DNA from: Nocardioides aromaticivorans
GTDB taxonomy: Bacteria > Actinomycetota > Actinomycetes > Propionibacteriales > Nocardioidaceae
Length of the DNA stretch: 64,000 bases
Direction of reading: 5' to 3'
Assembly (NCBI RefSeq): GCF_013408525.1
Contig: NZ_JACBZM010000001.1
Location: 3,906,001-3,970,000 of the forward strand
Shown: positions 48,222 to 56,644 of the stretch, in pieces
How the letters are laid out: each line of letters begins with the position of its first letter
Numbering within the stretch: the first letter of the stretch is position 1
The notes under the pieces: generated by a model
The model's input: only the letters and a program-made list of their open reading frames with translations
What the model was told of the DNA's origin: nothing
Databases searched by the model: none
Translations under genes and position numbers: made by a program

Positions 48222-51200
48222 CCCGCCGCTGGCGCCGGACCGCTTCCGGCACGGCCCTCGCCCTCCTGCTGGGCGTGCTCGTCGTCCTCGCCTACCGCTA
48301 CGACGGCAAGCCGTTCACCGAGGTGGAGCTCAACGACGGCGGGGTGTGGGTGACCAACGAGTCCCTCGGCCTGACCGCCCGGCTCAACCCGCAGATCGAG
48401 GAGCTCGACCTCGGCGTCGACGCCGTGACCCGGGACTTCGACGTCTTCCAGCAGGCGACCGAGGTCTACCTCGAGGACCTGACCACGGACCGCTCCGTGA
48501 AGGCGGTCGACGTCTCGCGCGCGACCGCGGGCGACGCCACCGACCTGCCGCCCGGGTCCGTGGTGACCTATGGCGGCGACACCTTCGCGATGGTCGACTT
48601 CGCCCACGGCAAGGCCTGGGTGCAGCCCGCCGCCCGGATGGCCGGCTTCTCCCACAAGACGGCGACGCCGGTCCTGGCCGACGCGGTCACCGCGACGGTG
48701 GCCCCCGACGGCGAGGCCTGGGTGCTGCGCCGCGACGGCAGGGCCACCTCGTTCGCGGTCGAGGGCGGGGAGGTCGTGGAGGGCGACACGGTCGACCTCG
48801 GCGACGACGTGGGCACGAATCCCGACATGCTGGCGTTCACGGTCGTCGGCGGCACCCCCGTCCTCTACAACCGCACCCGGCTGGAGCTCGCTCGTCCCGA
48901 TGCCGACCCGGTGGTCGTGGAGACGTCGGACCCGACGCAGGTCGAGCTCCAGGCGGCGGCGACCGACGGCGACGAGGTCTACGTCGCGACCCGCGAGGGC
49001 CTCTACGTCACCCCGCTCGGCGGTGGCGACCTGGACAAGGTGAGCGAGGACGAGACCGCCGGTGCGCCCGCGCCGCCCGTCGTGCTCCCGAGCACGGGCT
49101 GCGTCTACGCGGCCTGGGGGTCCCACGACGCGCCCAACTACCTGCGCGACTGCCCCGACGACGAGGACGACGACACCGACCCGGTCCCGGACATGCAGGA
49201 CGGCGCCGAGCTGAGGTTCCGCGTCAACCGCGACGTGATCGTCCTCAACGACGTCCGCACGGGCGACGCCTGGCTGGTCCAGCAGCCCGGCAAGGCGAAG
49301 ATCGACAACTGGCCGCAGGTCGACCCGCAGAACGAGAACCGGTCGAAGATCAAGAAGACGACCGACGAGGTCCCCGACCAGGAGAACCGGCCGCCGGAGC
49401 CCGGCGACGACGACCTCGGCGCCCGTCCGGGCCGCTCCACCGTGCTGCCCGTCGTCGCGCTCAACGACCACGACCCCGACGGCGACATCATCCGGATCGT
49501 CAAGACCGTCCACGTGCGCGGTCCCGAGGTCGAGGTCAAGATCGTCGGCGGCGGCACCCAGCTCCAGGTGATGGTCCAGGGCGATCAGACCGGGACGTCG
49601 GTCTTCAAGTACTACGTGACCGACGGCCGGGTGGTCCAGCAGATCCCGGCCGAGGTCCGCCTGCAGATCCGCTCCAACGACCAGCACGAGGCTCCCCAGC
49701 CGATGCCGGACCGGAAGCAGCCGAAGCTGACGGTGACCCGCGGCGCGACCTCGAGCTACTACCTCCTCGCCGACTTCTACGACCTGGACGGCGACGACCT
49801 CACCCTGACCGAGGCCACCGGTCGCGGGGTCGGGGTCGAGTTCCGTCCCGACGGCACGCTCACCTTCACCGACCCGGGCACCGGCGGCACCAAGGGCGAG
49901 ATCAGCTACGTCATCGAGGACGGGATCGACAAGTACGAGGCCACGATCCCGGTCGAGGTCGTCGGCGAGTCCGCCCCTCCGGAGCTGGTCGCCGACCTCG
50001 CCTCCGGCGTGGCAGGCACGCGGGTCGTCGTACAGCCGCTCACCAACGACCGCAACCCCGAGGGCGGCGAGCTCACCCTCAAGGACGTGAAGGTCGTCGG
50101 CGACGACGCCGGGACGACGATCACCGAGGACCTCGAGACAGGGACCTTCACCTTCGAGGCCGCGAAGGCGAAGCCGTACTACCTGCAGTACTCCGCCTAC
50201 AACTCCTCCGCCACGCGGTCGGCCTTCATCCGGCTCGACGTGGAGTCGCCGCCGAAGGACAACCGCCCCCCGGTCGCGGTGCGCGACAAGGTCACGATCA
50301 CCCCGGGCGGCACCGCCCAGGTCGACCTCCTGCTCAACGACCTCGACCCCGACGGTGACGTCCTGGTCGTCAAGCGGATCAACCGGCCGTCGGTGCCGGG
50401 GGTGAAGGTCTCCGTCGTCGACAAGCGCCTGGCCGTCGTCAGCTCCGTGGCCGACCTCGTCGGCAAGCCGGTGACGGTCGAGTACGTCGTCTCCGACGGC
50501 CGCAGCTCCGCGAGCGGCTCGCTCGTGATCGCCCAGCGATCGTCGAGCCAGGCCAACCGGCAGCCGATCGCCAACCACGACCAGGTGACCGTCCGCGCTG
50601 GCTCGGTCACCTCGGTCCCCGTGCTGGCCAACGACTCCGACCCCGACGGGCCGAAGCCGCGGCTCTTCCAGTCCGACCTCCAGAACGAGCAGGACCTCGA
50701 CGTGTGGGTCGCCGGCGACACGCTGCGACTGCGCGCTCCCGAGGAGCCGGGCACCTACTCCGTGATCTACGGGGTCCGCGACACCGACGGGCGCAGTGCG
50801 TCGGCCGAGGTGAGCATCTTCGTCATCGCCGACTCGGCGAAGAACAACCACGCGCCCGTCCCGCAGCCCATCATCGACCGGGTCATCAGCGGCCGCCCGA
50901 AGGTGATCTCGGTCGACCTCGTCGGCGCCGACCCCGACGGTGACGCCGCCTCCTTCCGCAGCATCGCCACCGCGCCCTCGCTCGGTCGGATCGTCGACAC
51001 CGGTGTCGACTGGATCCGCTACGAGGCGTTCGAGGGCAAGCGGGGCACCGACTTCTTCCAGATCGTGCTCCAGGACAAGTACGGCGAGACGGGCGTCGCC
51101 GAGGTCCGGGTCGGCGTCGTACCGGAGGAGTCGGAGAACCAGCCACCCGTGGCGCTCGACGACAGCGTGCTCGTCCAGCCGAACCGGACGATCTCCTACA

Positions 51201-54200
51201 ACGTGCTGACCAACGACACGGACCCCGACGACGACGCCCTGCGCGTCGAGTCCCTCAACAAGAGCACGCCGGCGAAGCACGACAACGGGTTCATCGAGGT
51301 CGAGGTCGGCGACGCCCCCGACTCCGGGTCCGCGCAGACCAACGTCGGCTACACCATCGAGGACGCCGCCGCGGCGACGGACAGCGCCGTGCTGAAGGTC
51401 TCGGCCAGCAAGCAGGCGCCGTTCTACGCGCCGATCGCCCGCGACGACGTGGCCGAGCTCGGCGACATCATCGGCAAGGACCCGGGCGACACCGTCGAGG
51501 TCCCGGTGCTCGACAACGACCTCGACTTCGACGGTGCGAAGGCGGACCTGCACGTCACCGACTGCGACGCCGGCAGCGGCGGCGACTGCGAGGTCGTCGA
51601 CGGCGACACGACCGTCCGGGTCGAGCTCAAGGCCGACGACCAGGTCGTGCTCTACCGCCTCGACGACGCCGACGACGAGTCGACCTTCACCTACGGCGTG
51701 GTGTTCGTGACCGGCACGGCCAACGTGCCGCCGCAGCTGACGACCGACGAGGACCGGGTGCCGGTCAAGGCGGTCGCCAACGAGACGACCGTGTTCGACC
51801 TGAAGGACCTCGTCGTCACCCGTGCCGGTCGCGAGCCGCACATCGTCCCCAGCTCGTCGCCGACGGCCGTCAACGGCAGCATCACGCCCGTCGAGGGCCG
51901 GTCGACGTCGCTGTCGTTCGTCCCCAACCGCGACTACGTCGGTGGCGCGTCGGTCACCGTCGAGGTGAGCGACGGTACGACGGCGGGGGAGGACACCGCC
52001 CTCAGCTCCCTGCTGACGATCCCGATCGACGTCGCGCCGGCGGGCAACGTCGCGCCGGAGATGCGCGACGCGACGGTCGACGTCACCGAGGACGGCGACG
52101 CGGCCACCGTCGACCTGAAGGGGTTGACCCGCGACGCCAACGAGGGCGACCTGGACACGATGGCCTGGTCGGTGAAGTCCGCGTCGAAGGGGATCTCCGC
52201 CGAGATCGAGGGCGACGACGGCATCCTCTCCGTCGAGGCCGCCGGTGCGGGCACGAGCGACGACCTCGCCGTCGAGGTGGTGGCCGACGACGGGCACGGC
52301 GGCCAGGCGACCGCGACCGTGACGGTCCGGGTCGTCGGCAGCAACCTGCCGCTGCTGCAGATCCCGGTCATCACGGTCAACGCCGAGGAGGGCGAGGAGA
52401 CCTCCGTCGACATCGCCGACTCCGCGGTCAACCCCTACCCGGACGAGCCGATCGAGGCGAGCAACCCGCGGGTCGAGGGCGACGGCAAGCTGCGGGGGCT
52501 GCGGGCCGAGGGGTCCTCGGTGTGGTTCACGCCGGCGTCCTCCGGGTCCTCCCAGATCAAGGTGACGGTGTCCGACGCCTCCGGTGACGCCGCCCGCGAC
52601 GTCGTGGCGCGGATCAACGTCACCGTCATCTCCGAGCCCGATGCTCCCGAGCGGCCCGTCCTGTCGTCGGTCGAGGCGTCGTCGGCCGTGCTGTCGTGGC
52701 GCGAGCCCGAGTCCAACGGCGCCGCGATCGAGGAGTACGAGGTCCGCGGCTCGCACGGCTTCAGCCAGAAGTGCCCGGCGACCACCTGCCGCCTCAACGA
52801 CCTCACCCCGGGCGACACCTACACGTTCACGGTCCGGGCGCGCAACAGCGAGGGCTGGGGCAAGGACAGCCCCGAGTCCGAGGACATCACGCCCAACACG
52901 GCGCCCGACCTGATGGCCCCGCCGACGGTCGTCATCGAGCCCTCGCCGACCGGCGACAGGATGGACCGGCAGCTCACCGTGCGGTGGACCCCGCCGCACA
53001 ACGAGGGCTCCGAGATCACGTCGTACGAGATCAAGGAGGCCGGCGGCCCGAGCACGTGGACCGCGTCGGGCAACGAGACCTCGCGGGTGATCCCCGGCCT
53101 GACCAACGGCACGCCCTACGCGTTCGAGATCAGGGCCATCAACGCGGTGGATCCCAAGCGCGAGTTCTCCGCGGCCTCCAAGGCGGTCAAGCCGTTCGGC
53201 GTCCCGGCGCCCTCGGGCCAGAAGCCGAGCCTGACGGCCAGCGAGGACTCGCCCTACAGCAGCGACCCGTGGGTCCGTATCGAGTGGTCGGGCTGGTCGG
53301 ACACGCAGAGCAACGGCAACCCGGTCTCCGAGTACGTCGTGTACTGCTCCGGCTGCAAGGCGTCGAGCTACCGCTTCCCGGCCTCGACCACCTCGCGCAC
53401 CTTCAACGCCGCCGACGGCATCCGCAAGGGCCAGGACGTCACGTTCTCGGTCGCCGCCAAGAACGACGCGGGCATCAGCGAGAAGAGCCCGGGGGCGACC
53501 GGGCGGCCGTACACCAAGGCCGGTCCGGTCCGGGGCCTGCAGGAGGTCGCGCCGTCGCCGGCCGACCAGACGGCGCGGATCGGGTGGGACCCGCCTGCCG
53601 ACGACGGCGGCCTGCCGATCGACTACTACATCGTCGAGGACGGCACCGGGGCGCGCGACATCGTGTCGTCGGCGCCGGGCCCGGGTGGGACCGACATCAA
53701 GTTCGACGGCAACGGCCGCCACTCGATCCGAGTCTGGGCGGTCACCCGCAACGGCGACCGCGCCGTCCAGGGCGAGGACGCCTCGCTCGGGAGCATCGAC
53801 ACCTGGGGCAAGCCGGACCCGCCGCCGGTGACGGCGCCGGTCAGCAGCGACTACTACTACGTCGACATCCGGATCAGTCCCGGCAGCGAGAACGGCAAGT
53901 CGATCGACGGCGTGCAGTACAGCCTCGACGGCGGCGCGAACTGGGTGGACGACGACCGGTTGAACGGCTCCGACGGCAACGCCGCCCAGGTCCGGCAGGG
54001 CGGGGACGGGAAGACCATCCTCGCGCGCACCGTCTCCTCCGCCGCCGCCGGCGACCCGCGCAAGTACAGCGACGCGGTGCCGATCACCGGGTACTCCCGG
54101 ATGCGGTGGATCGAGATCACCTGGCAGACGGTGTGCCTCGGCGGCTGCGAGGCGCGGGTCAAGGGGGAGGGCTTCCCCAACGACGGCCCGGTGCCCGTCA

Positions 54201-54367
54201 ACACCGACCACGGCTCGCTCAACCTCAACGGCACCTGCGACTTCAACCAGTCCGTCGACAAGTCGTTCCCCAACAACTACAACGCCGGCGGCCGCGACTG
54301 CGCGTTCACCGGCAACGGCACGCTCACCGTCTCCGCGTCCGGCGTCTCGGACACGATCAGCCGCTAG
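48218..54367 (+). CDS. Giant membrane-anchored Ig-like/fibronectin type III surface protein
   Basis: 2049 residues. Signal-anchor helix at about 10-28, then an N-terminal beta-propeller-like region (30-300). A series of cadherin/VCBS-type Ig modules is marked by NDxDPDGD motifs near residues 415, 703, 805, 998 and 1098; at least three or four FnIII domains follow near 1475, 1567, 1685 and 1769 (for example SVEASSAVLSWREPESNGAA). A Cys-containing C-terminal domain completes it, with no sorting signal. Acidic Ca2+-type loops suggest a rigid, calcium-stabilised rod on the cell surface. Corresponds to fn3 of the PFNA cluster. Its role in adhesion or signalling is inference. Confidence 0.92.
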   Translation: MTRRWRRTASGTALALLLGVLVVLAYRYDGKPFTEVELNDGGVWVTNESLGLTARLNPQIEELDLGVDAVTRDFDVFQQATEVYLEDLTTDRSVKAVDVSRATAGDATDLPPGSVVTYGGDTFAMVDFAHGKAWVQPAARMAGFSHKTATPVLADAVTATVAPDGEAWVLRRDGRATSFAVEGGEVVEGDTVDLGDDVGTNPDMLAFTVVGGTPVLYNRTRLELARPDADPVVVETSDPTQVELQAAATDGDEVYVATREGLYVTPLGGGDLDKVSEDETAGAPAPPVVLPSTGCVYAAWGSHDAPNYLRDCPDDEDDDTDPVPDMQDGAELRFRVNRDVIVLNDVRTGDAWLVQQPGKAKIDNWPQVDPQNENRSKIKKTTDEVPDQENRPPEPGDDDLGARPGRSTVLPVVALNDHDPDGDIIRIVKTVHVRGPEVEVKIVGGGTQLQVMVQGDQTGTSVFKYYVTDGRVVQQIPAEVRLQIRSNDQHEAPQPMPDRKQPKLTVTRGATSSYYLLADFYDLDGDDLTLTEATGRGVGVEFRPDGTLTFTDPGTGGTKGEISYVIEDGIDKYEATIPVEVVGESAPPELVADLASGVAGTRVVVQPLTNDRNPEGGELTLKDVKVVGDDAGTTITEDLETGTFTFEAAKAKPYYLQYSAYNSSATRSAFIRLDVESPPKDNRPPVAVRDKVTITPGGTAQVDLLLNDLDPDGDVLVVKRINRPSVPGVKVSVVDKRLAVVSSVADLVGKPVTVEYVVSDGRSSASGSLVIAQRSSSQANRQPIANHDQVTVRAGSVTSVPVLANDSDPDGPKPRLFQSDLQNEQDLDVWVAGDTLRLRAPEEPGTYSVIYGVRDTDGRSASAEVSIFVIADSAKNNHAPVPQPIIDRVISGRPKVISVDLVGADPDGDAASFRSIATAPSLGRIVDTGVDWIRYEAFEGKRGTDFFQIVLQDKYGETGVAEVRVGVVPEESENQPPVALDDSVLVQPNRTISYNVLTNDTDPDDDALRVESLNKSTPAKHDNGFIEVEVGDAPDSGSAQTNVGYTIEDAAAATDSAVLKVSASKQAPFYAPIARDDVAELGDIIGKDPGDTVEVPVLDNDLDFDGAKADLHVTDCDAGSGGDCEVVDGDTTVRVELKADDQVVLYRLDDADDESTFTYGVVFVTGTANVPPQLTTDEDRVPVKAVANETTVFDLKDLVVTRAGREPHIVPSSSPTAVNGSITPVEGRSTSLSFVPNRDYVGGASVTVEVSDGTTAGEDTALSSLLTIPIDVAPAGNVAPEMRDATVDVTEDGDAATVDLKGLTRDANEGDLDTMAWSVKSASKGISAEIEGDDGILSVEAAGAGTSDDLAVEVVADDGHGGQATATVTVRVVGSNLPLLQIPVITVNAEEGEETSVDIADSAVNPYPDEPIEASNPRVEGDGKLRGLRAEGSSVWFTPASSGSSQIKVTVSDASGDAARDVVARINVTVISEPDAPERPVLSSVEASSAVLSWREPESNGAAIEEYEVRGSHGFSQKCPATTCRLNDLTPGDTYTFTVRARNSEGWGKDSPESEDITPNTAPDLMAPPTVVIEPSPTGDRMDRQLTVRWTPPHNEGSEITSYEIKEAGGPSTWTASGNETSRVIPGLTNGTPYAFEIRAINAVDPKREFSAASKAVKPFGVPAPSGQKPSLTASEDSPYSSDPWVRIEWSGWSDTQSNGNPVSEYVVYCSGCKASSYRFPASTTSRTFNAADGIRKGQDVTFSVAAKNDAGISEKSPGATGRPYTKAGPVRGLQEVAPSPADQTARIGWDPPADDGGLPIDYYIVEDGTGARDIVSSAPGPGGTDIKFDGNGRHSIRVWAVTRNGDRAVQGEDASLGSIDTWGKPDPPPVTAPVSSDYYYVDIRISPGSENGKSIDGVQYSLDGGANWVDDDRLNGSDGNAAQVRQGGDGKTILARTVSSAAAGDPRKYSDAVPITGYSRMRWIEITWQTVCLGGCEARVKGEGFPNDGPVPVNTDHGSLNLNGTCDFNQSVDKSFPNNYNAGGRDCAFTGNGTLTVSASGVSDTISR

Positions 54368-54384
54368 GTCCAGAAAGGACATCC

Positions 54385-55356
54385 ATGTCGCTCAGCACCG
54401 AACAGACCGAGTGGTTCTCGCAGACCTTCGCCCAGCTCGTCGCCAACGTCGAGCAGGCCATCGTCGGCAAGACCGAGGTCGTCCGGCTCGCTTTCGTCAC
54501 CCTGCTCGCCGAGGGCCACCTGCTCCTCGAGGACTACCCCGGCACCGGCAAGACGTCATTGGCGCGGGCGATCGCCCAGACGATCCAGGGCGACCACCAC
54601 CGGATCCAGTTCACCCCCGACCTGCTGCCCAGCGACGTGACCGGCGTGACCATCTTCGACCAGCGCTCGCAGCAGTTCGAGTTCCACAAGGGCCCGATCT
54701 TCTCCAACGTGGTGCTGGCGGACGAGATCAACCGCGCCTCGCCGAAGACGCAGTCGGCGCTGCTGGAGGTCATGGAGGAGAGCCAGGTGACCGTCGACGG
54801 CGTCACCCACCCGGTGGGCCAGCCGTTCATGGTCATCGCGACGCAGAACCCCATCGAGCAGGCCGGCACCTACCGGCTGCCGGAGGCGCAGCTCGACCGC
54901 TTCCTCATCAAGACCTCGCTCGGCTACCCCGACCACCAGAGCACGGTGCAGATCCTCACCCACGCGCCGAAGGGCAAGGCAGCGACGGTCCTCAACCCGA
55001 TCATCAGCGGCGACAACGTGCTGCACCTGATCCGGCTGGCGCAGGAGGTCCACGTCGAGCCGGCCGTCCTGGAGTACGTCTCCGCCATCACGGAGGGCAC
55101 CCGCGAGGCCCCCGAGGTGGTCCTCGGCACCAGCGTCCGCGCCGCGCAGGCCCTGGTCCGTGCGGCCCGCGCGTGGGCGGTGTCCTACGGCCGCAACTAT
55201 GTCGTCCCCGACGACGTGAAGACGCTCGCCGTCCCCGTGCTCGCGCACCGCATGGTGCTCGACCCCGAGGAGGACTTCCGGGGTACGACGACCGAGGACG
55301 TCGTGCGCCGGGTGCTCGAGCGCGTGTCCGTCCCGCTGGAGCCCGCGGGTCGCTGA
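54385..55356 (+). CDS. MoxR-type AAA+ ATPase
   Basis: 323 residues. Walker A near 52-58 in EDYPGTGKTSLA, Walker B VVLADEINRASPKTQSALL, sensor motif ATQNPIEQAGTYRLPEAQLDRF. MoxR proteins work with DUF58/VWA partners as metal-dependent chaperones in assembly of enzymes or surface structures. Preceded by AGAAAGGA and located 17 bases after the giant gene; five bases before DUF58. Confidence 0.93.
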   Translation: MSLSTEQTEWFSQTFAQLVANVEQAIVGKTEVVRLAFVTLLAEGHLLLEDYPGTGKTSLARAIAQTIQGDHHRIQFTPDLLPSDVTGVTIFDQRSQQFEFHKGPIFSNVVLADEINRASPKTQSALLEVMEESQVTVDGVTHPVGQPFMVIATQNPIEQAGTYRLPEAQLDRFLIKTSLGYPDHQSTVQILTHAPKGKAATVLNPIISGDNVLHLIRLAQEVHVEPAVLEYVSAITEGTREAPEVVLGTSVRAAQALVRAARAWAVSYGRNYVVPDDVKTLAVPVLAHRMVLDPEEDFRGTTTEDVVRRVLERVSVPLEPAGR

Positions 55357-55360
55357 GCAC

Positions 55361-56644
55361 ATGAGCCCCCGCACCTGGGCGAGCGGCATCCGTCGTACGC
55401 TCACCGCCGCCAACCGGCGCCGCCAGGCGGTCGTCGGCGGCTGGCGCGACGGCATCGCCGAGCGGACCGGTCGCGTCCGCGCGGTGCTGCGTCCGGTCAC
55501 GGACACCGTCACCGAGGCGGGCTGGGTGGTCGGCGTGCTGGCCGTCGCGCTGCTCGTCGCGGGCCCGCTCCTGCACTGGCCCGAGCTGCTCGTCGCCGGA
55601 CTCTTCCTGGCGCTGCTGCTGCTCATCGCTGTGGCCTTCGTGGTGGGCCGGCAGCCGTTGGCCGCGCGGCTCGACCTGGCCCGCGACCGCGTGATCGTGG
55701 GGGAGCGCGCCAACGGCTACCTCACCCTGACCAACCCGAGCTCGCGGCGTTCGCGCCCCCTCGTGGTGGAGTTCCCGGTGGGAGCCGGCCGGGCTGCCTT
55801 CGAGCTGCCCGCGCTGGCTCCGGGCGCGGTCCACGAGGAGCTGTTCGCGATCCCGACCGAGCACCGCGCGGTCCTCGACGTCGGCCCGGTGACCGCCGTC
55901 CGCGCCGACCCGCTGGGCCTGCTGCGCCGTGAGGCCCACCTCAGCCAGATGGACACGCTCTACGTGCACCCCAAGACCCTGCGGGTGGAGGGCTCGGCCG
56001 CCGGCCTGGTGCGCGACCTCGAGGGCCGCACCGTGCCGAAGGTGTCCGACAACGACGTGTCCTTCCACGCGCTGCGCGGCTACGTCGCCGGCGACGACCG
56101 CCGCCACATCCACTGGAAGTCCAGCGCGAAGACCGGCACCCTCATGGTCCGCCAGTTCGAGGAGACCCGGCGCTCGCACCTGCTGACGATGGTCAGCTCG
56201 CGGCTGGAGGACTACGCCAGCGACGACGAGTTCGAGATGGCGATCTCGGTCGCCGGCTCGCTGGGCACGCAGGCGCTCGCCGACGGCCAGCAGCTGAGCG
56301 CCGTCGCCTCCCACGCCTCGCTGCCGTCGGCCGGCGCCCAGCGCTTCCTCGACGGTCTCTCCGGGCTGACCTACGACTGGAAGGCGAAGCACCTCGTCGA
56401 CGTCGCCCGCTACCTCAGCCTCGACGAGCTGGCGGCCAGCGTGATCGTGCTGTGCGTCGGGTCCGGCGTCAGCATCACCGAGCTGCGCCGGGCACGGCAG
56501 TACCTGCCCGTGGACACCCGGGTGATCGCGATGCGCTGCCTGGTCGGGCAGGAGCCGTCGGTGCGCTGGTTGGGCGATCTCGCCGTGTCCACCGTCGGCC
56601 GGCTCGAGGAGCTCGGTGTCGCCGTACGACGGGTGTCCGCATGA
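55361..56644 (+). CDS. DUF58 domain membrane protein
   Basis: 427 residues. Two adjacent hydrophobic helices (about 47-88), then a beta domain and the DUF58 signature near 230-260: VSFHALRGYVAGDDRRHIHWKSSAKTGTLMVRQFEE. Always found with MoxR; probably a membrane partner of the ATPase. Overlaps the transglutaminase-fold gene by four bases. Confidence 0.92.
   Translation: MSPRTWASGIRRTLTAANRRRQAVVGGWRDGIAERTGRVRAVLRPVTDTVTEAGWVVGVLAVALLVAGPLLHWPELLVAGLFLALLLLIAVAFVVGRQPLAARLDLARDRVIVGERANGYLTLTNPSSRRSRPLVVEFPVGAGRAAFELPALAPGAVHEELFAIPTEHRAVLDVGPVTAVRADPLGLLRREAHLSQMDTLYVHPKTLRVEGSAAGLVRDLEGRTVPKVSDNDVSFHALRGYVAGDDRRHIHWKSSAKTGTLMVRQFEETRRSHLLTMVSSRLEDYASDDEFEMAISVAGSLGTQALADGQQLSAVASHASLPSAGAQRFLDGLSGLTYDWKAKHLVDVARYLSLDELAASVIVLCVGSGVSITELRRARQYLPVDTRVIAMRCLVGQEPSVRWLGDLAVSTVGRLEELGVAVRRVSA

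Noticed and set aside
48092..54382. Antisense open frame of about 2096 codons opposite the giant surface protein
   Set aside because: It mirrors the GC-rich third positions of the real gene, has low-complexity Val/Asp/Arg/Gly content and no domain; the plus-strand product has clear Ig and FnIII motifs.
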